A stretch of 64,000 bases of DNA from Saccharopolyspora_C sp047200635. GTDB lineage: Bacteria > Actinomycetota > Actinomycetes > Mycobacteriales > Pseudonocardiaceae. The notes beneath the pieces are model-generated. The model searched no databases. It had not been told where the DNA came from and saw only the letters and a list, made by a program, of their open reading frames with translations. Of this stretch, positions 25,037 through 32,712 are shown piece after piece (positions within the stretch are counted from its first letter, which is position 1; every line of letters begins with the position of its first letter). Position numbers and translations under genes: made by a program. The DNA lies in assembly GCF_047200635.1 (NCBI RefSeq), contig NZ_JBJZOI010000018.1:1-64000 (forward strand). Direction: 5' to 3'.

Positions 25037-26134
25037 ATGACCGGTCAGGACGGCCCCGCCCTGCGCTACGGCTGGACGACGGGCGCCTGCGCCACCGCGT
25101 GCACCGCCGCCGCCTACACCGCGCTGCTGACCGGGACCTTCCCCGACCCGGTGGAGATCCTGCTGCCGAAGGGGCACCGGCCGTCGTTCGCCCTCGCCCG
25201 GGAACGCCTCGACGCGGACGCGGCGATGGCGGGCATCGTCAAGGACGCGGGCGACGACCCGGACGTCACGCACGGCGCCGTGGTCGCGGTGACGGTGCGG
25301 GCAGCCGACCCCGGGGCGGGCGTGGTGTTCCGCGCCGGGCCCGGCGTCGGCACCGTCACCAAGCCGGGACTGCCGTTGCCGGTGGGCGAACCGGCCATCA
25401 ACCCCGTGCCGCGCAGGCTGATCCGCGAGGTCGTCGAGCGCGTCGCGGCCGAGCTCGGCGGGACCGGGGACGTGGTGGTGGAGATCTCCGTGGAGGGTGG
25501 CGAGGAGCTGGCCCGGCACACCTGGAACCCGCGGCTGGGCATCCTCGGCGGGTTGTCCATCCTCGGCACCACCGGGGTCGTGGTGCCGTACTCCTGCGCG
25601 GCGTGGATCGACAGCATCCGGCGCGGGGTGGACGTGGCCCGCGCGGAAGGCCTCGCGCACGTGGCGGGCTGCACCGGCAGCACCTCGGAGAAACTGGTGG
25701 AGGACCGCTACGGCCTCGCTCCGGAGGCGCTGCTGGACATGGGCGACTTCGCCGGGGCGGTGCTGAAGTACCTGCGCCGCCACCCCGTGCCGCGCCTGAC
25801 CATCGCGGGCGGCATCGGCAAGCTCGCCAAGCTCGCCGACGGGCACCTGGACCTGCACTCGAAGCGCTCGCAGGTGAACTTCGGCCTGCTGGCGGGCATC
25901 GTGGCCGGGGCGGGCGGCGCGGCGGAGCTCGTGGAGCGGGTGCGCGGGGCCAACACCGCGCTGGACGCGCTGAACCGGTGCCAGGAAGCGGGCCTCCCGC
26001 TGGGCGACCTCGTCGCCGCCCGCGCCCGCGACTTCTCCCTGAGCACCCTGCGCGGCGCACCGATCGACGTCGAGGTCCTGGTCATCGACCGGGCGGGCAC
26101 CCTCGTCGGCCACGCCCCCTTCCCGGGAACCTGA
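25037..26134 (+). CDS. cbiD: Cobalt-precorrin-5B C1-methyltransferase
   Basis: CbiD methylates C1 in the oxygen-independent route, after CbiG has opened the lactone; the oxygen-dependent counterpart is CobF, which is not in this window. 365 residues, full length. The N-terminus has the diagnostic LRYGWTTGACATACTAAA; further on are EPAINPVPRRLI, NPRLGILGGLSILGTTGVVVPYS, IAGGIGKLAKLADGHLDLHSKRSQVNF, and DVEVLVIDRAGTLVG at the end. ATG 25037 follows AAGGAGGG with ideal spacing. It is divergent from cobK. Confidence 0.96.
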   Translation: MTGQDGPALRYGWTTGACATACTAAAYTALLTGTFPDPVEILLPKGHRPSFALARERLDADAAMAGIVKDAGDDPDVTHGAVVAVTVRAADPGAGVVFRAGPGVGTVTKPGLPLPVGEPAINPVPRRLIREVVERVAAELGGTGDVVVEISVEGGEELARHTWNPRLGILGGLSILGTTGVVVPYSCAAWIDSIRRGVDVARAEGLAHVAGCTGSTSEKLVEDRYGLAPEALLDMGDFAGAVLKYLRRHPVPRLTIAGGIGKLAKLADGHLDLHSKRSQVNFGLLAGIVAGAGGAAELVERVRGANTALDALNRCQEAGLPLGDLVAARARDFSLSTLRGAPIDVEVLVIDRAGTLVGHAPFPGT

Positions 26135-26191
26135 CGGGGCGATCTCGGCGAACTCGTTGTGCGTCGATCACCGCGGTGGTGGGATCGGACG

Positions 26192-26920
26192 GTGGACCTT
26201 CCTCCGTACCTCCAGCCGTTCGTGCTCGCTCCGCCCGAGATCCAGCCGGAGCGGGACGGTGCCCTCGACGTCTACCGCCCGGCGGGGAAGACCGGCGGGC
26301 CGCTGCCGGTGATCGTGTTCGTGCCCGGCGGACCCGTTCCGCCGGACCTGCGGCCGAGGCCGCGGGAGTGGCCCGTGTTCCGCGGCTACGGATCGCTGGC
26401 CGCGAGCAGCGGCGCCGTCGGGGTCGTGGTCGACCACCCGCTGCGCTCGACCACCGACTACCCCCTCGCGGCGGACGCGATCACCGCTGCGGCGGACCGG
26501 GCGCGCGGCCTGCCCGGGGTGGACTCCGGCCGGGTGGCGCTGTGGTTCTTCTCCGGTGCGGGACTGCTGACGACCGGGTGGATCGGCGCGGCGCCCGACT
26601 GGCTGCGCTGCGTCGCGACGAGCTACCCGGTGCTGGTTCCGCCGCCGGGCTGGGAGGTCGATCCCCGGTTCCGGCCGGTGGAGTCGCTGGCCGCGGCGGG
26701 TTCGCCGCCGCTCCTGCTGACCAGGGCCGGACGGGAGGATCCCGGCCTCGCGGCCGGGGTCGCCGACTTCGTCGCCGAGGCGGGCAGGCGCGGTGCGGAC
26801 CTCGACGTGATCGACGTGCCGCACGGCCGTCACTCCTTCGACGTCCTCGACCACGATCCGAGCTCCCGCGCCGCCGTGACGCAGGCGATGGCCTGGACGA
26901 TGCGGAAGTTGAACCGCTGA
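26192..26920 (+). CDS. Alpha/beta-hydrolase (dienelactone hydrolase-like)
   Basis: About 242 residues. The order of elements is that of an alpha/beta hydrolase: VIVFVPGGPVP (oxyanion region), VGVVVDHPLRSTTDYPLAADAI, a nucleophile-elbow-like WFFSGAG near residue 115 (Ser present, but the first Gly of GxSxG is Phe), PPLLLTRAGRED near the acid, and PHGRHSFDVL with the histidine. GTG 26192 is chosen because the conserved sequence begins soon after; GTG 26159 adds 11 Arg/Trp-rich residues and has no ribosome binding site either. The substrate is unknown. It follows cbiD by 57 bases and could be co-transcribed. Confidence 0.7.
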   Translation: MDLPPYLQPFVLAPPEIQPERDGALDVYRPAGKTGGPLPVIVFVPGGPVPPDLRPRPREWPVFRGYGSLAASSGAVGVVVDHPLRSTTDYPLAADAITAAADRARGLPGVDSGRVALWFFSGAGLLTTGWIGAAPDWLRCVATSYPVLVPPPGWEVDPRFRPVESLAAAGSPPLLLTRAGREDPGLAAGVADFVAEAGRRGADLDVIDVPHGRHSFDVLDHDPSSRAAVTQAMAWTMRKLNR

Positions 26921-27085
26921 CCGGGATCGCGGCGGGGACGACCCGGGCGAACGCCGCGTCGATCCCGCACCGCGCTCCCGCCACCGGAGCCGTCGTCCCG
27001 CGAGCGGCCGAGCCGCGCGGCTCCGCACCCGGACCCGGTGCGCCGGTACCACCGGGCGGAGGCGCCGGGCCGGGGGCCTCCGCGG

Positions 27086-28027
27086 TCAGGCCGCGTCGTC
27101 GAGCAGCCGCCGCGAGACCTCCCAGAGCCGTTCGGCGGCCTCCGGGTCCAGCGCCCACCGCCGGACCCCGCCGCCCACGGGAGTCGTCTCGGCGTCGTCG
27201 GCGATGACCGGGGACTCCGCGCAGTCCTCCAGGTACTTGCCGCCGACCTCCGCGAACTCGGGGGACAGGGCCGCGACGAGCGTGGTCGCGGCGCCCTGCT
27301 GCGGGGTCTTGAGCACCGGGTCCCGGGACCACTCGGCGCGGACCTCAGCCGGGACGTGTCGCTGGAGGTTGGTCATGATCCCGCCGGGCATCAGCGAGTT
27401 CGCGTAGATCCCGTCGCCGCTCCAGCGGCGGGTCGCCTCCACCGCGAACAGCGCGTTCGCGGTCTTGGACTGCCCGTAGGCGCTCCACGGGTCGTAGGGG
27501 CGGTGCTCGTAGTGCAGGTCGTCGAACACGACCGGCGAGGCGTGGTGACCGCTGGAGGACACCGCCACGATCCGCGCGCCCCCGGCCTCGGCGAGCGCGT
27601 CGTGCAGGCCGGTGGCCAGCTCGAAGTGGCCCAGGTGGTTGGTGGCGAACTGCCGTTCCCAGCCTTCGGGGGTGCGCCGGAGCTCCGGCACCGCCATCAC
27701 CCCGGCGTTGTTGATCAGGAGGTGCAGCGGGCCGCGCCACGCCGCGGCGAACCGGCGCACGCCACCGAGGTCGAGGAGGTCGAGCTCGGCGACCCGGACC
27801 TCGGCGCCGGTGGTCGCCGCGACGTCCTCGGCGGCGGCGCGCCCCGCGACCGGGTCGCGGACGACGATGGTGACCTCCGCTCCGGCGCGGGCGAGGGCGC
27901 GCGCCGTTTCGACGCCGATCCCGGAGGCGGCCCCGGTGATGACCGCGCGCTTGCCGGTGAGGTCGTGCTCGGCGGCGACCTCGTCCGCCGTGGTGCTGAA
28001 GCCGTGAGGGGTGGTGATGAGGGACAT
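27086..28027 (-). CDS. Short-chain dehydrogenase/reductase
   Basis: 313 residues resembling retinol-dehydrogenase/WWOX-like SDRs. Cofactor motif TGAASGIGVETARALARAGAEV, acidic DLLDLGGVRRF, LINNAGVM, catalytic VSSSGHH and YGQSKTANALF (YxxxK), then PGGIMTNLQRH. NADP(H) preference is suggested by the basic residue after beta-2 (VVRDP) but is not certain. It lies 74 bases downstream of a TetR gene on the same strand; that gap holds a promoter and an operator-like dyad, so it is probably the TetR's target. The physiological substrate is unknown. Confidence 0.9.
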   Translation of the reverse strand: MSLITTPHGFSTTADEVAAEHDLTGKRAVITGAASGIGVETARALARAGAEVTIVVRDPVAGRAAAEDVAATTGAEVRVAELDLLDLGGVRRFAAAWRGPLHLLINNAGVMAVPELRRTPEGWERQFATNHLGHFELATGLHDALAEAGGARIVAVSSSGHHASPVVFDDLHYEHRPYDPWSAYGQSKTANALFAVEATRRWSGDGIYANSLMPGGIMTNLQRHVPAEVRAEWSRDPVLKTPQQGAATTLVAALSPEFAEVGGKYLEDCAESPVIADDAETTPVGGGVRRWALDPEAAERLWEVSRRLLDDAA

Positions 28028-28035
28028 GGGAACTC

Positions 28036-28057
28036 CTGCCAGACGTTGTTCTGGCAG
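28036..28057. promoter_or_regulatory. TetR-type operator dyad before the SDR gene
   Basis: Perfect 8-base arms CTGCCAGA and TCTGGCAG around six bases, 9 bases before the SDR start codon. On the minus strand the arm TTGACATACACTGCCAGA is preceded by the similar TTGACAGTCACTGCCACA, so the half-site is repeated upstream. The neighbouring TetR is the likely ligand. Confidence 0.75.
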
Positions 28058-28086
28058 TGTATGTCAAATGTGGCAGTGACTGTCAA
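28056..28086 (-). promoter_or_regulatory. Promoter of the SDR gene
   Basis: On the minus strand a consensus -35 TTGACA (28086-28081) is followed by CATACA after 17 bases or TACACT after 19 bases. The -10 region overlaps the operator dyad, so binding there would block transcription. The promoter lies in the 74-base gap after the TetR stop. Confidence 0.7.
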
Positions 28087-28101
28087 CTTTGGCGTCGACT
28101 G

Positions 28102-28698
28102 TCATTTCGCGGGCGGTGCTCCCGTCGTCGCCGAGGACGCCAGCCGGAACAGCTCGTGCAGGTCATCGGTTCCGCCCCGGGAGGCCCAGTGCATCAGGCT
28201 CGCGTGGAACGTCGCCAACGCCGACTCCAGGATCGCGCCGGCCAGCAGCTCCGGGTGCGGGGTGCCGCCCAGGCGGCGCAGGGTCTCGGGCCGCAGCAGC
28301 TCCACCCACACCCGCTGCTTCTCCTGGTGCTTCGCCGCCAGCGACGGCTCGTTCAGCACGATCGTCGAGATGCCCAGCGCCGCCGGGTTCGCGACCACCA
28401 TGCCGACGAAGTCCGCCAGCGCTCCGCGCACCGCCCGCACCGCGTCCTCCTCGGCCGGGCGCGCCTCCAGCGCGTCCCGCAGCACGACGCCGTACTCCAC
28501 CGGGTCGCCGGTGACGACGTCCTCCTTGGTGGGGAAGTAGCGGAAGAAGCTGCGCGCCGAGATCCCGGCCTCGGCCGCGATCTGGTCGACCGTCGTGGCG
28601 TCGAAGCCCCGCTCCAGGAACAGCGCCATCGCCACGGACTCGATCTTGCGGCGGATCGCTTGCCGGGAGATCTCCCGCGTCGAGAGCCGTTCAGCCAT
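28102..28698 (-). CDS. TetR family regulator
   Basis: 198 residues. The helix-turn-helix near 12-60 reads RRKIESVAMALFLERGFDATTVDQIAAEAGISARSFFRYFPTKEDVV, a classical TetR domain with the FRYFPTKE recognition segment seen in many actinobacterial members. The C-terminal domain is helical and typical of TetR_C proteins. It lies immediately upstream of the SDR gene on the same strand, and the dyad and promoter between them suggest repression of that SDR. The inducer is unknown. Confidence 0.93.
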   Translation of the reverse strand: MAERLSTREISRQAIRRKIESVAMALFLERGFDATTVDQIAAEAGISARSFFRYFPTKEDVVTGDPVEYGVVLRDALEARPAEEDAVRAVRGALADFVGMVVANPAALGISTIVLNEPSLAAKHQEKQRVWVELLRPETLRRLGGTPHPELLAGAILESALATFHASLMHWASRGGTDDLHELFRLASSATTGAPPAK

Positions 28699-28886
28699 GC
28701 GGGCAGCTTACGGCCTCGCCCAGGACGTTCCGGCCGCGCGGCGGGCACCCCGCGCGGGGCGCTCCACCACCGGGGAGCGGAGCGGACGAGCCGGTTCTGG
28801 TGCCGGGCCGCGAACCGGGAAGGCACCCGCACCGGGGAACCGAGCGGCACCGGTGCGCCTGCCCGGTGCCGGCTCGCGGCGTCCCG

Positions 28887-29630
28887 TCAGCTCCGGCAGC
28901 GGTTCGCCGAGTACAGGTGGCTGTCCGGGAACGCGGAGGCCGTCAGGACCTCGCCGACCACGACCACCGCGGTGCGGGTGATCCCGGCGGCGCGCACCGA
29001 CCCGGCGATGTCGGCGAGATCGCCGCGCAGCACGACCTCGTCCTCCCGGCTCGCCCCGAACACCACCGCCACCGGGCAGTCCGCGCCGTAGTTCGGCACC
29101 AGCTGCTCGACCAGCGACTCGATCCGGTTCACCGCCAGGTGCAGCACCAGCGTCGCCCGGCTGCGGCCCAGCGTCGCCAGGTCCTCCCCCTCGGGCATCG
29201 GGGTGGCCTGGGCGGACGTGCGGGTGAGCACGACGGTCTGGCCGACGCCCGGCACGGTGAACTCGCGCCGCAGCGCCGCCGCGGCGGCGGCGAAGGCGGG
29301 CACCCCGGGCACCACGTCGTAGGGCACCCCGGCGGCGTCGAGGCGCCGCATCTGCTCGGCGACCGCGCTGAACACCGAGGGATCACCGGAGTGCAACCGC
29401 GCCACGTCCACGCCGGCCTCGTGCGCGGCGACCAGCTCGGCGAGGATCTCGTCCAGGTTCAGGTTCGCGGTGTCGACCAGCCGGGCGCCGTCGGGGCAGT
29501 GCGCCAGCAGCTCCACCGGGACGAGGCTGCCCGCGTACAGGCACACCGGGGAGGCGGCCAGCACGTCCCGGCCCCGCACGGTGATCAGGTCGGCGGCCCC
29601 GGGACCCGCGCCGATGAAGTGCACGGTCAT
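28887..29630 (-). CDS. cobM: Precorrin-4 C11-methyltransferase
   Basis: Canonical CobM of 247 residues: VHFIGAGPGAADLITVRGRDVL, YAGSLVPVELL, HSGDPSVFSAVAEQMRRLD, VPGVPAFAAAAAALRREFTVPG, then TVVLTRTSAQATPMPEGEDL. It methylates C11 of precorrin-4. Unlike the paralogue at 1281-2690 it keeps the YAGSLV and TPMPEGE family motifs and has no tail, so it is the more likely working enzyme. ATG 29630 overlaps the cobL stop (ATGA), making cobL-cobM a coupled pair on the minus strand. Confidence 0.96.
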   Translation of the reverse strand: MTVHFIGAGPGAADLITVRGRDVLAASPVCLYAGSLVPVELLAHCPDGARLVDTANLNLDEILAELVAAHEAGVDVARLHSGDPSVFSAVAEQMRRLDAAGVPYDVVPGVPAFAAAAAALRREFTVPGVGQTVVLTRTSAQATPMPEGEDLATLGRSRATLVLHLAVNRIESLVEQLVPNYGADCPVAVVFGASREDEVVLRGDLADIAGSVRAAGITRTAVVVVGEVLTASAFPDSHLYSANRCRS

Positions 29631-30841
29631 CGCGCCACCGCCCACTGGGTGACCCGCATCGCGGGCCGCCACCCGGTGAAACCGCCCACCGGGGAGGCGT
29701 GCTCCGCCGCGATCCGCACCAGCTCACCGCCGCAGCGGGCGTACCAGTCCGCCACCAGCACCTCCGATTCGATCGTCACCGCGTTCACCACCAACCGGCC
29801 GCCGGGCCGCAGCGCCGCCCAGCAGCGCTCCAGCACCCCGGGGGCCGTGGCACCGCCGCCGACGAACACCGCGTCCGGCGCGGCCAGCTCCGCCAGCGCC
29901 TCCGGCGCGGCACCGACGACCACGTCGAGCCCCGGCACGCCGAGGGCCATCGCGTTCGCGGTGATGCGGGCCGCCCGGTCCTCGCGGTGCTCCACCGCGA
30001 CCGCGCGGTTCGCCGGATCGCAGCGCATCCACTCGATCGCGATGCTACCGGCGCCCGCACCCACGTCCCACAGCAGTTCACCGGGCGTCGGAGCCAACCG
30101 GGCCAGCGTCAGCGCCCGCACATCGCGCTTGGTGAGCTGCCCGTCGTGCTGGAACGCCGAGTCCGGCAGGCCCGGCGTGCGGGGGAGGCGTTCGGCCTCC
30201 GGACCGGGGACGCACCGCACCGCGATGACGTTCAGCGCCGAGACCTCCGGGTGCGGCCAGTCCCCGGCCGTGGAGTCCACCCGGGACTCCGCCGCTGAAC
30301 CGAGATCCCCCAGCACCGCCAGCTCGCTGGCGCCGAACCCGCGCGCCACCAGCAGCGCCGCCACCCGGGCGGGCGTGTGCGCGTCCGAGCTGAGCACGAC
30401 CAGCCTCCTGCCCGGCTGGATCTCCGGGTGCAGCAGCTCGGGATGCCTGCCGACCAGGCTCACCACCGCCACGTCCTGCTCCGCCCAGCCCAGCCGCGCG
30501 CACGCCAGCGCCACCGAGGAGACGTGCGGCAGCACCCGCAGCCGCTCCGGGCCCAGCACCCGCGCGAGGGTGGCGCCGATGCCGTGGAACTGCGGATCAC
30601 CGCTGGCCAGCACGCAGATCGCGCGACCGGAGTGCGCGGCGAACAGCTCCGGCAGCGCGGGCAGCAGCGGAGCGGGCCACGGCACCCGCTCGGCCGCTCC
30701 CGGCGGCACCAGGTCGAGCTGGCGACGGCTGCCGAACACGACCTCGGCCGCCTCCACGCGGCGCCGCGCCGCCGGGGACAGCCCGTCCCAGCCGTCCGCT
30801 CCGATGCCCACGACGTCGACCGGTTCCCGCTGCTCGCTCAC
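29627..30841 (-). CDS. cobL: Precorrin-6B C5,C15-methyltransferase (decarboxylating)
   Basis: 404 residues with CbiE-like (about 1-205: VVGIGADGWDGLSPAARRRVEAAEVVFGSRRQLDL, ASGDPQFHGIGATLA, VSSVALACARLGW) and CbiT-like domains (about 215-404: DSAFQHDGQLTKRDVRALTLARLAP, LLWDVGAGAGSIAIEWMR, FVGGGATAPGVLE). It methylates C5 and C15 and removes the C12 acetate carboxyl. It keeps the TKxxVRA motif lost in the paralogue at 2802-4007. GTG 30841 begins 9 bases after the stop of a DUF2071 gene, and its 3' end overlaps cobM, so the three form one reverse-strand unit. Confidence 0.96.
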   Translation of the reverse strand: MSEQREPVDVVGIGADGWDGLSPAARRRVEAAEVVFGSRRQLDLVPPGAAERVPWPAPLLPALPELFAAHSGRAICVLASGDPQFHGIGATLARVLGPERLRVLPHVSSVALACARLGWAEQDVAVVSLVGRHPELLHPEIQPGRRLVVLSSDAHTPARVAALLVARGFGASELAVLGDLGSAAESRVDSTAGDWPHPEVSALNVIAVRCVPGPEAERLPRTPGLPDSAFQHDGQLTKRDVRALTLARLAPTPGELLWDVGAGAGSIAIEWMRCDPANRAVAVEHREDRAARITANAMALGVPGLDVVVGAAPEALAELAAPDAVFVGGGATAPGVLERCWAALRPGGRLVVNAVTIESEVLVADWYARCGGELVRIAAEHASPVGGFTGWRPAMRVTQWAVAR

Positions 30842-30850
30842 CCCACCACC

Positions 30851-31591
30851 TCACCACGGGCGGGGCCCGCGGGCGGCCCGGGGTCGCGTGCTGCCGAAGC
30901 GCACCGGCACGCCCGGGGACCACAGCACGCTCACCGGATCAGCGTCGCCGACCGGCAGGCCCGCCGCCGCCAGCAGCTCGTCCGCGCACTCCAGCAGCTC
31001 CGCCCGGTGCAGCGGCCACGGCGGGTGCTCGTTGGGCAGGTAGCGGGTGCCGCCGTACCAGGGGACGTGCATCCCCCAGCGGGCGGTGAGGAAGTGCTCC
31101 AGCGGCGTCGGTTCCGCGATCCGCTCCCCGGGCCGCACGGCGATCTCGCTGCGCGGCCCGAAGGGCAGCCGGCGGCTCGTGTAGCGGACGACGCCCCCGG
31201 CGCGGCGCACCCGCATCGACGCCCAGACGTAGGGCAGCCGCAGCGCGAGCCGCGCCACCAGCACCGGCAGCAGCCTGGCCGCGTCCAGCGACCGGAACAC
31301 CACGCCCCGGCGACCGGCCTCGTCCACCGAGTACAGCCGCACGTTGGTCTCCGCGAACGATCCCAGGTACGGCACTCCCAGCCCCGGCGCCGGGCCGACC
31401 CCGCGCATCCGGAACGGGACGAGTCCCGCGTGCGCACGGCCCTCGAACAGGTCCGGGCGGGTGCCGGCGGGCAGCAGCGGCGCGACGAGCTCCGGATCGA
31501 CCTGCCAGTGCAGGAACGACAGCTCGCTCCAGGACTGCGCCAGCAGCGCGCGCCGCACCGGGCGCGGGGTGCTGGCGGACACGGGCTCCAC
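30851..31591 (-). CDS. DUF2071 (YqjF family) protein
   Basis: 246 residues. RRALLAQSWSELSFLHWQVDPELVAPLLPAGTRPDLFEGRAHAGLVPFRM is the N-terminal signature of DUF2071/YqjF proteins, which share the acetoacetate decarboxylase-like fold; YLGSFAETNVRLYSVDEAGRRGVVFRSLDA follows. The biochemical role is unknown. It is 9 bases upstream of cobL on the same strand and so heads the cobL-cobM unit, although no corrin role is known for the family. GTG 31591 is about 95 bases from the divergent MDR gene. Confidence 0.9.
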   Translation of the reverse strand: MEPVSASTPRPVRRALLAQSWSELSFLHWQVDPELVAPLLPAGTRPDLFEGRAHAGLVPFRMRGVGPAPGLGVPYLGSFAETNVRLYSVDEAGRRGVVFRSLDAARLLPVLVARLALRLPYVWASMRVRRAGGVVRYTSRRLPFGPRSEIAVRPGERIAEPTPLEHFLTARWGMHVPWYGGTRYLPNEHPPWPLHRAELLECADELLAAAGLPVGDADPVSVLWSPGVPVRFGSTRPRAARGPRPW

Positions 31592-31620
31592 GCGAGCCGA
31601 GGCTACCCGGCCGCTCGGGC

Positions 31621-31652
31621 TTGCCCCTGACGCGCGGGTCAGGGGTTAGCGT
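31621..31652 (+). promoter_or_regulatory. MerR-type promoter with operator dyad
   Basis: -35 TTGCCC (31621-31626) and -10 TAGCGT (31647-31652) are 20 bases apart. The over-long spacer contains a perfect dyad CCCCTGAC-GCGCGG-GTCAGGGG (31624-31645). A 19-20 base spacer with a centred dyad is the hallmark of promoters activated by MerR proteins through DNA untwisting. A MerR gene is second in the operon downstream. The MDR ATG is about 28 bases from the expected start site. Confidence 0.85.
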
Positions 31653-31686
31653 CCCCGCTCCGCCATCCCCGCAGGAAGGAAACCCG

Positions 31687-32688
31687 ATGTCCCGCACGTC
31701 CCACGAGGTCCGCCTCACCGCCCTGCCCCCGGGCCTGCCCACCGCCCGGGACTTCACCGTCGTCGAGGTGGCCGCGCCCGAGCCGGGGCCGGGGGAGCTG
31801 CTGGTGCGCAACCTCGGGTTCCAGGTGTTCGGCGCGGCCCTCACCACGGCGCTCGGGCAGGACGTCGCCGGGTTCCCCGGCCTGCGCCCGGGCGGGGTAC
31901 CGGTCGGCCCCGCGGTGGGGGAGGTCGTGACCGGTGGCGGCGGGTTCCGCTCCGGAGACCTCGTCTCGCACTTCGCGGGCTGGCGGGAGTTCGCCGCGGT
32001 GCCCGCGACCGGGTGCGCGCCGCTCGGCGACGCCCTGGACGATCCGCTGCTGCACCTCGCGCACGGCTGGACCGCGTACGCGGCGCTGACCCGGATCGCA
32101 CCGGTGCGCCCCGGCGACGCGGTCTTCGTCAGCAACGCGGCCGGGGCCGTCGGCTCGCTGGCGGGGCGGATCGCCCGGCTGCTCGGCGCGGGCCGCGTGG
32201 TGGGCAGCGTCGGCTCGCCGGAGAAGGCGCGGCGGCTCGTCGCGGAGCTCGGCTACGACGCGGCCGTGCTGCGCGGCGAACCGCTGCCCGAGCAGCTCGC
32301 GGCGGCCGCCCCGGACGGGCTGGACGTGGTGCTCGACCTCGTCGGCGGGGAACAGCTGCGGGCCGCCGTCGACGCCTCCCGCCCGCACGCCCGGGTCGCG
32401 CTCACCGGGGCGCTCACCGCGCAGTACGCCACCGGTGGCGACCGGACGCGCGCGCCCGTGGAGCTCGACCTCGCGCAGCTGATCATCAAGAGCGTCCGGC
32501 TGGAGGCCTTCCGGGCCGACGACCACCCGGACGCCCTGGCGGAGTGGAACGAGCGCTTCGCGGCCTGGCTGCGCAGCGGGGAGATCGACTTCCCGCACAC
32601 CCGGATCACCGGAATCGACCGGGCTCCGGGGGCGTTGGAGGACGTGCTGGCCGGGCGGCACGTGGGCGCCGTGCTGGTCCGGCTGTAG
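31687..32688 (+). CDS. Medium-chain (zinc-independent) NADP-dependent oxidoreductase
   Basis: 333 residues of the MDR superfamily, leukotriene B4 dehydrogenase/CurA-like branch that reduces alpha,beta-unsaturated carbonyls. N-terminus VRLTALPPGLPTARDFTVVEV; LVRNLGFQVFGAALT where catalytic zinc ligands would lie in zinc members (none here); nucleotide motif VFVSNAAGAVGSLAGRIARLLGAGRVVGSVGS; VLDLVGGEQLRAAVD. ATG 31687 has AGGAAGGA upstream. It is first in an operon with MerR and a STAND NTPase behind a MerR-type promoter, which suggests a response to electrophiles or another chemical signal. Confidence 0.88.
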   Translation: MSRTSHEVRLTALPPGLPTARDFTVVEVAAPEPGPGELLVRNLGFQVFGAALTTALGQDVAGFPGLRPGGVPVGPAVGEVVTGGGGFRSGDLVSHFAGWREFAAVPATGCAPLGDALDDPLLHLAHGWTAYAALTRIAPVRPGDAVFVSNAAGAVGSLAGRIARLLGAGRVVGSVGSPEKARRLVAELGYDAAVLRGEPLPEQLAAAAPDGLDVVLDLVGGEQLRAAVDASRPHARVALTGALTAQYATGGDRTRAPVELDLAQLIIKSVRLEAFRADDHPDALAEWNERFAAWLRSGEIDFPHTRITGIDRAPGALEDVLAGRHVGAVLVRL

Positions 32689-32712
32689 GACGGGCGGCGA
32701 GGAGGAACGCGG

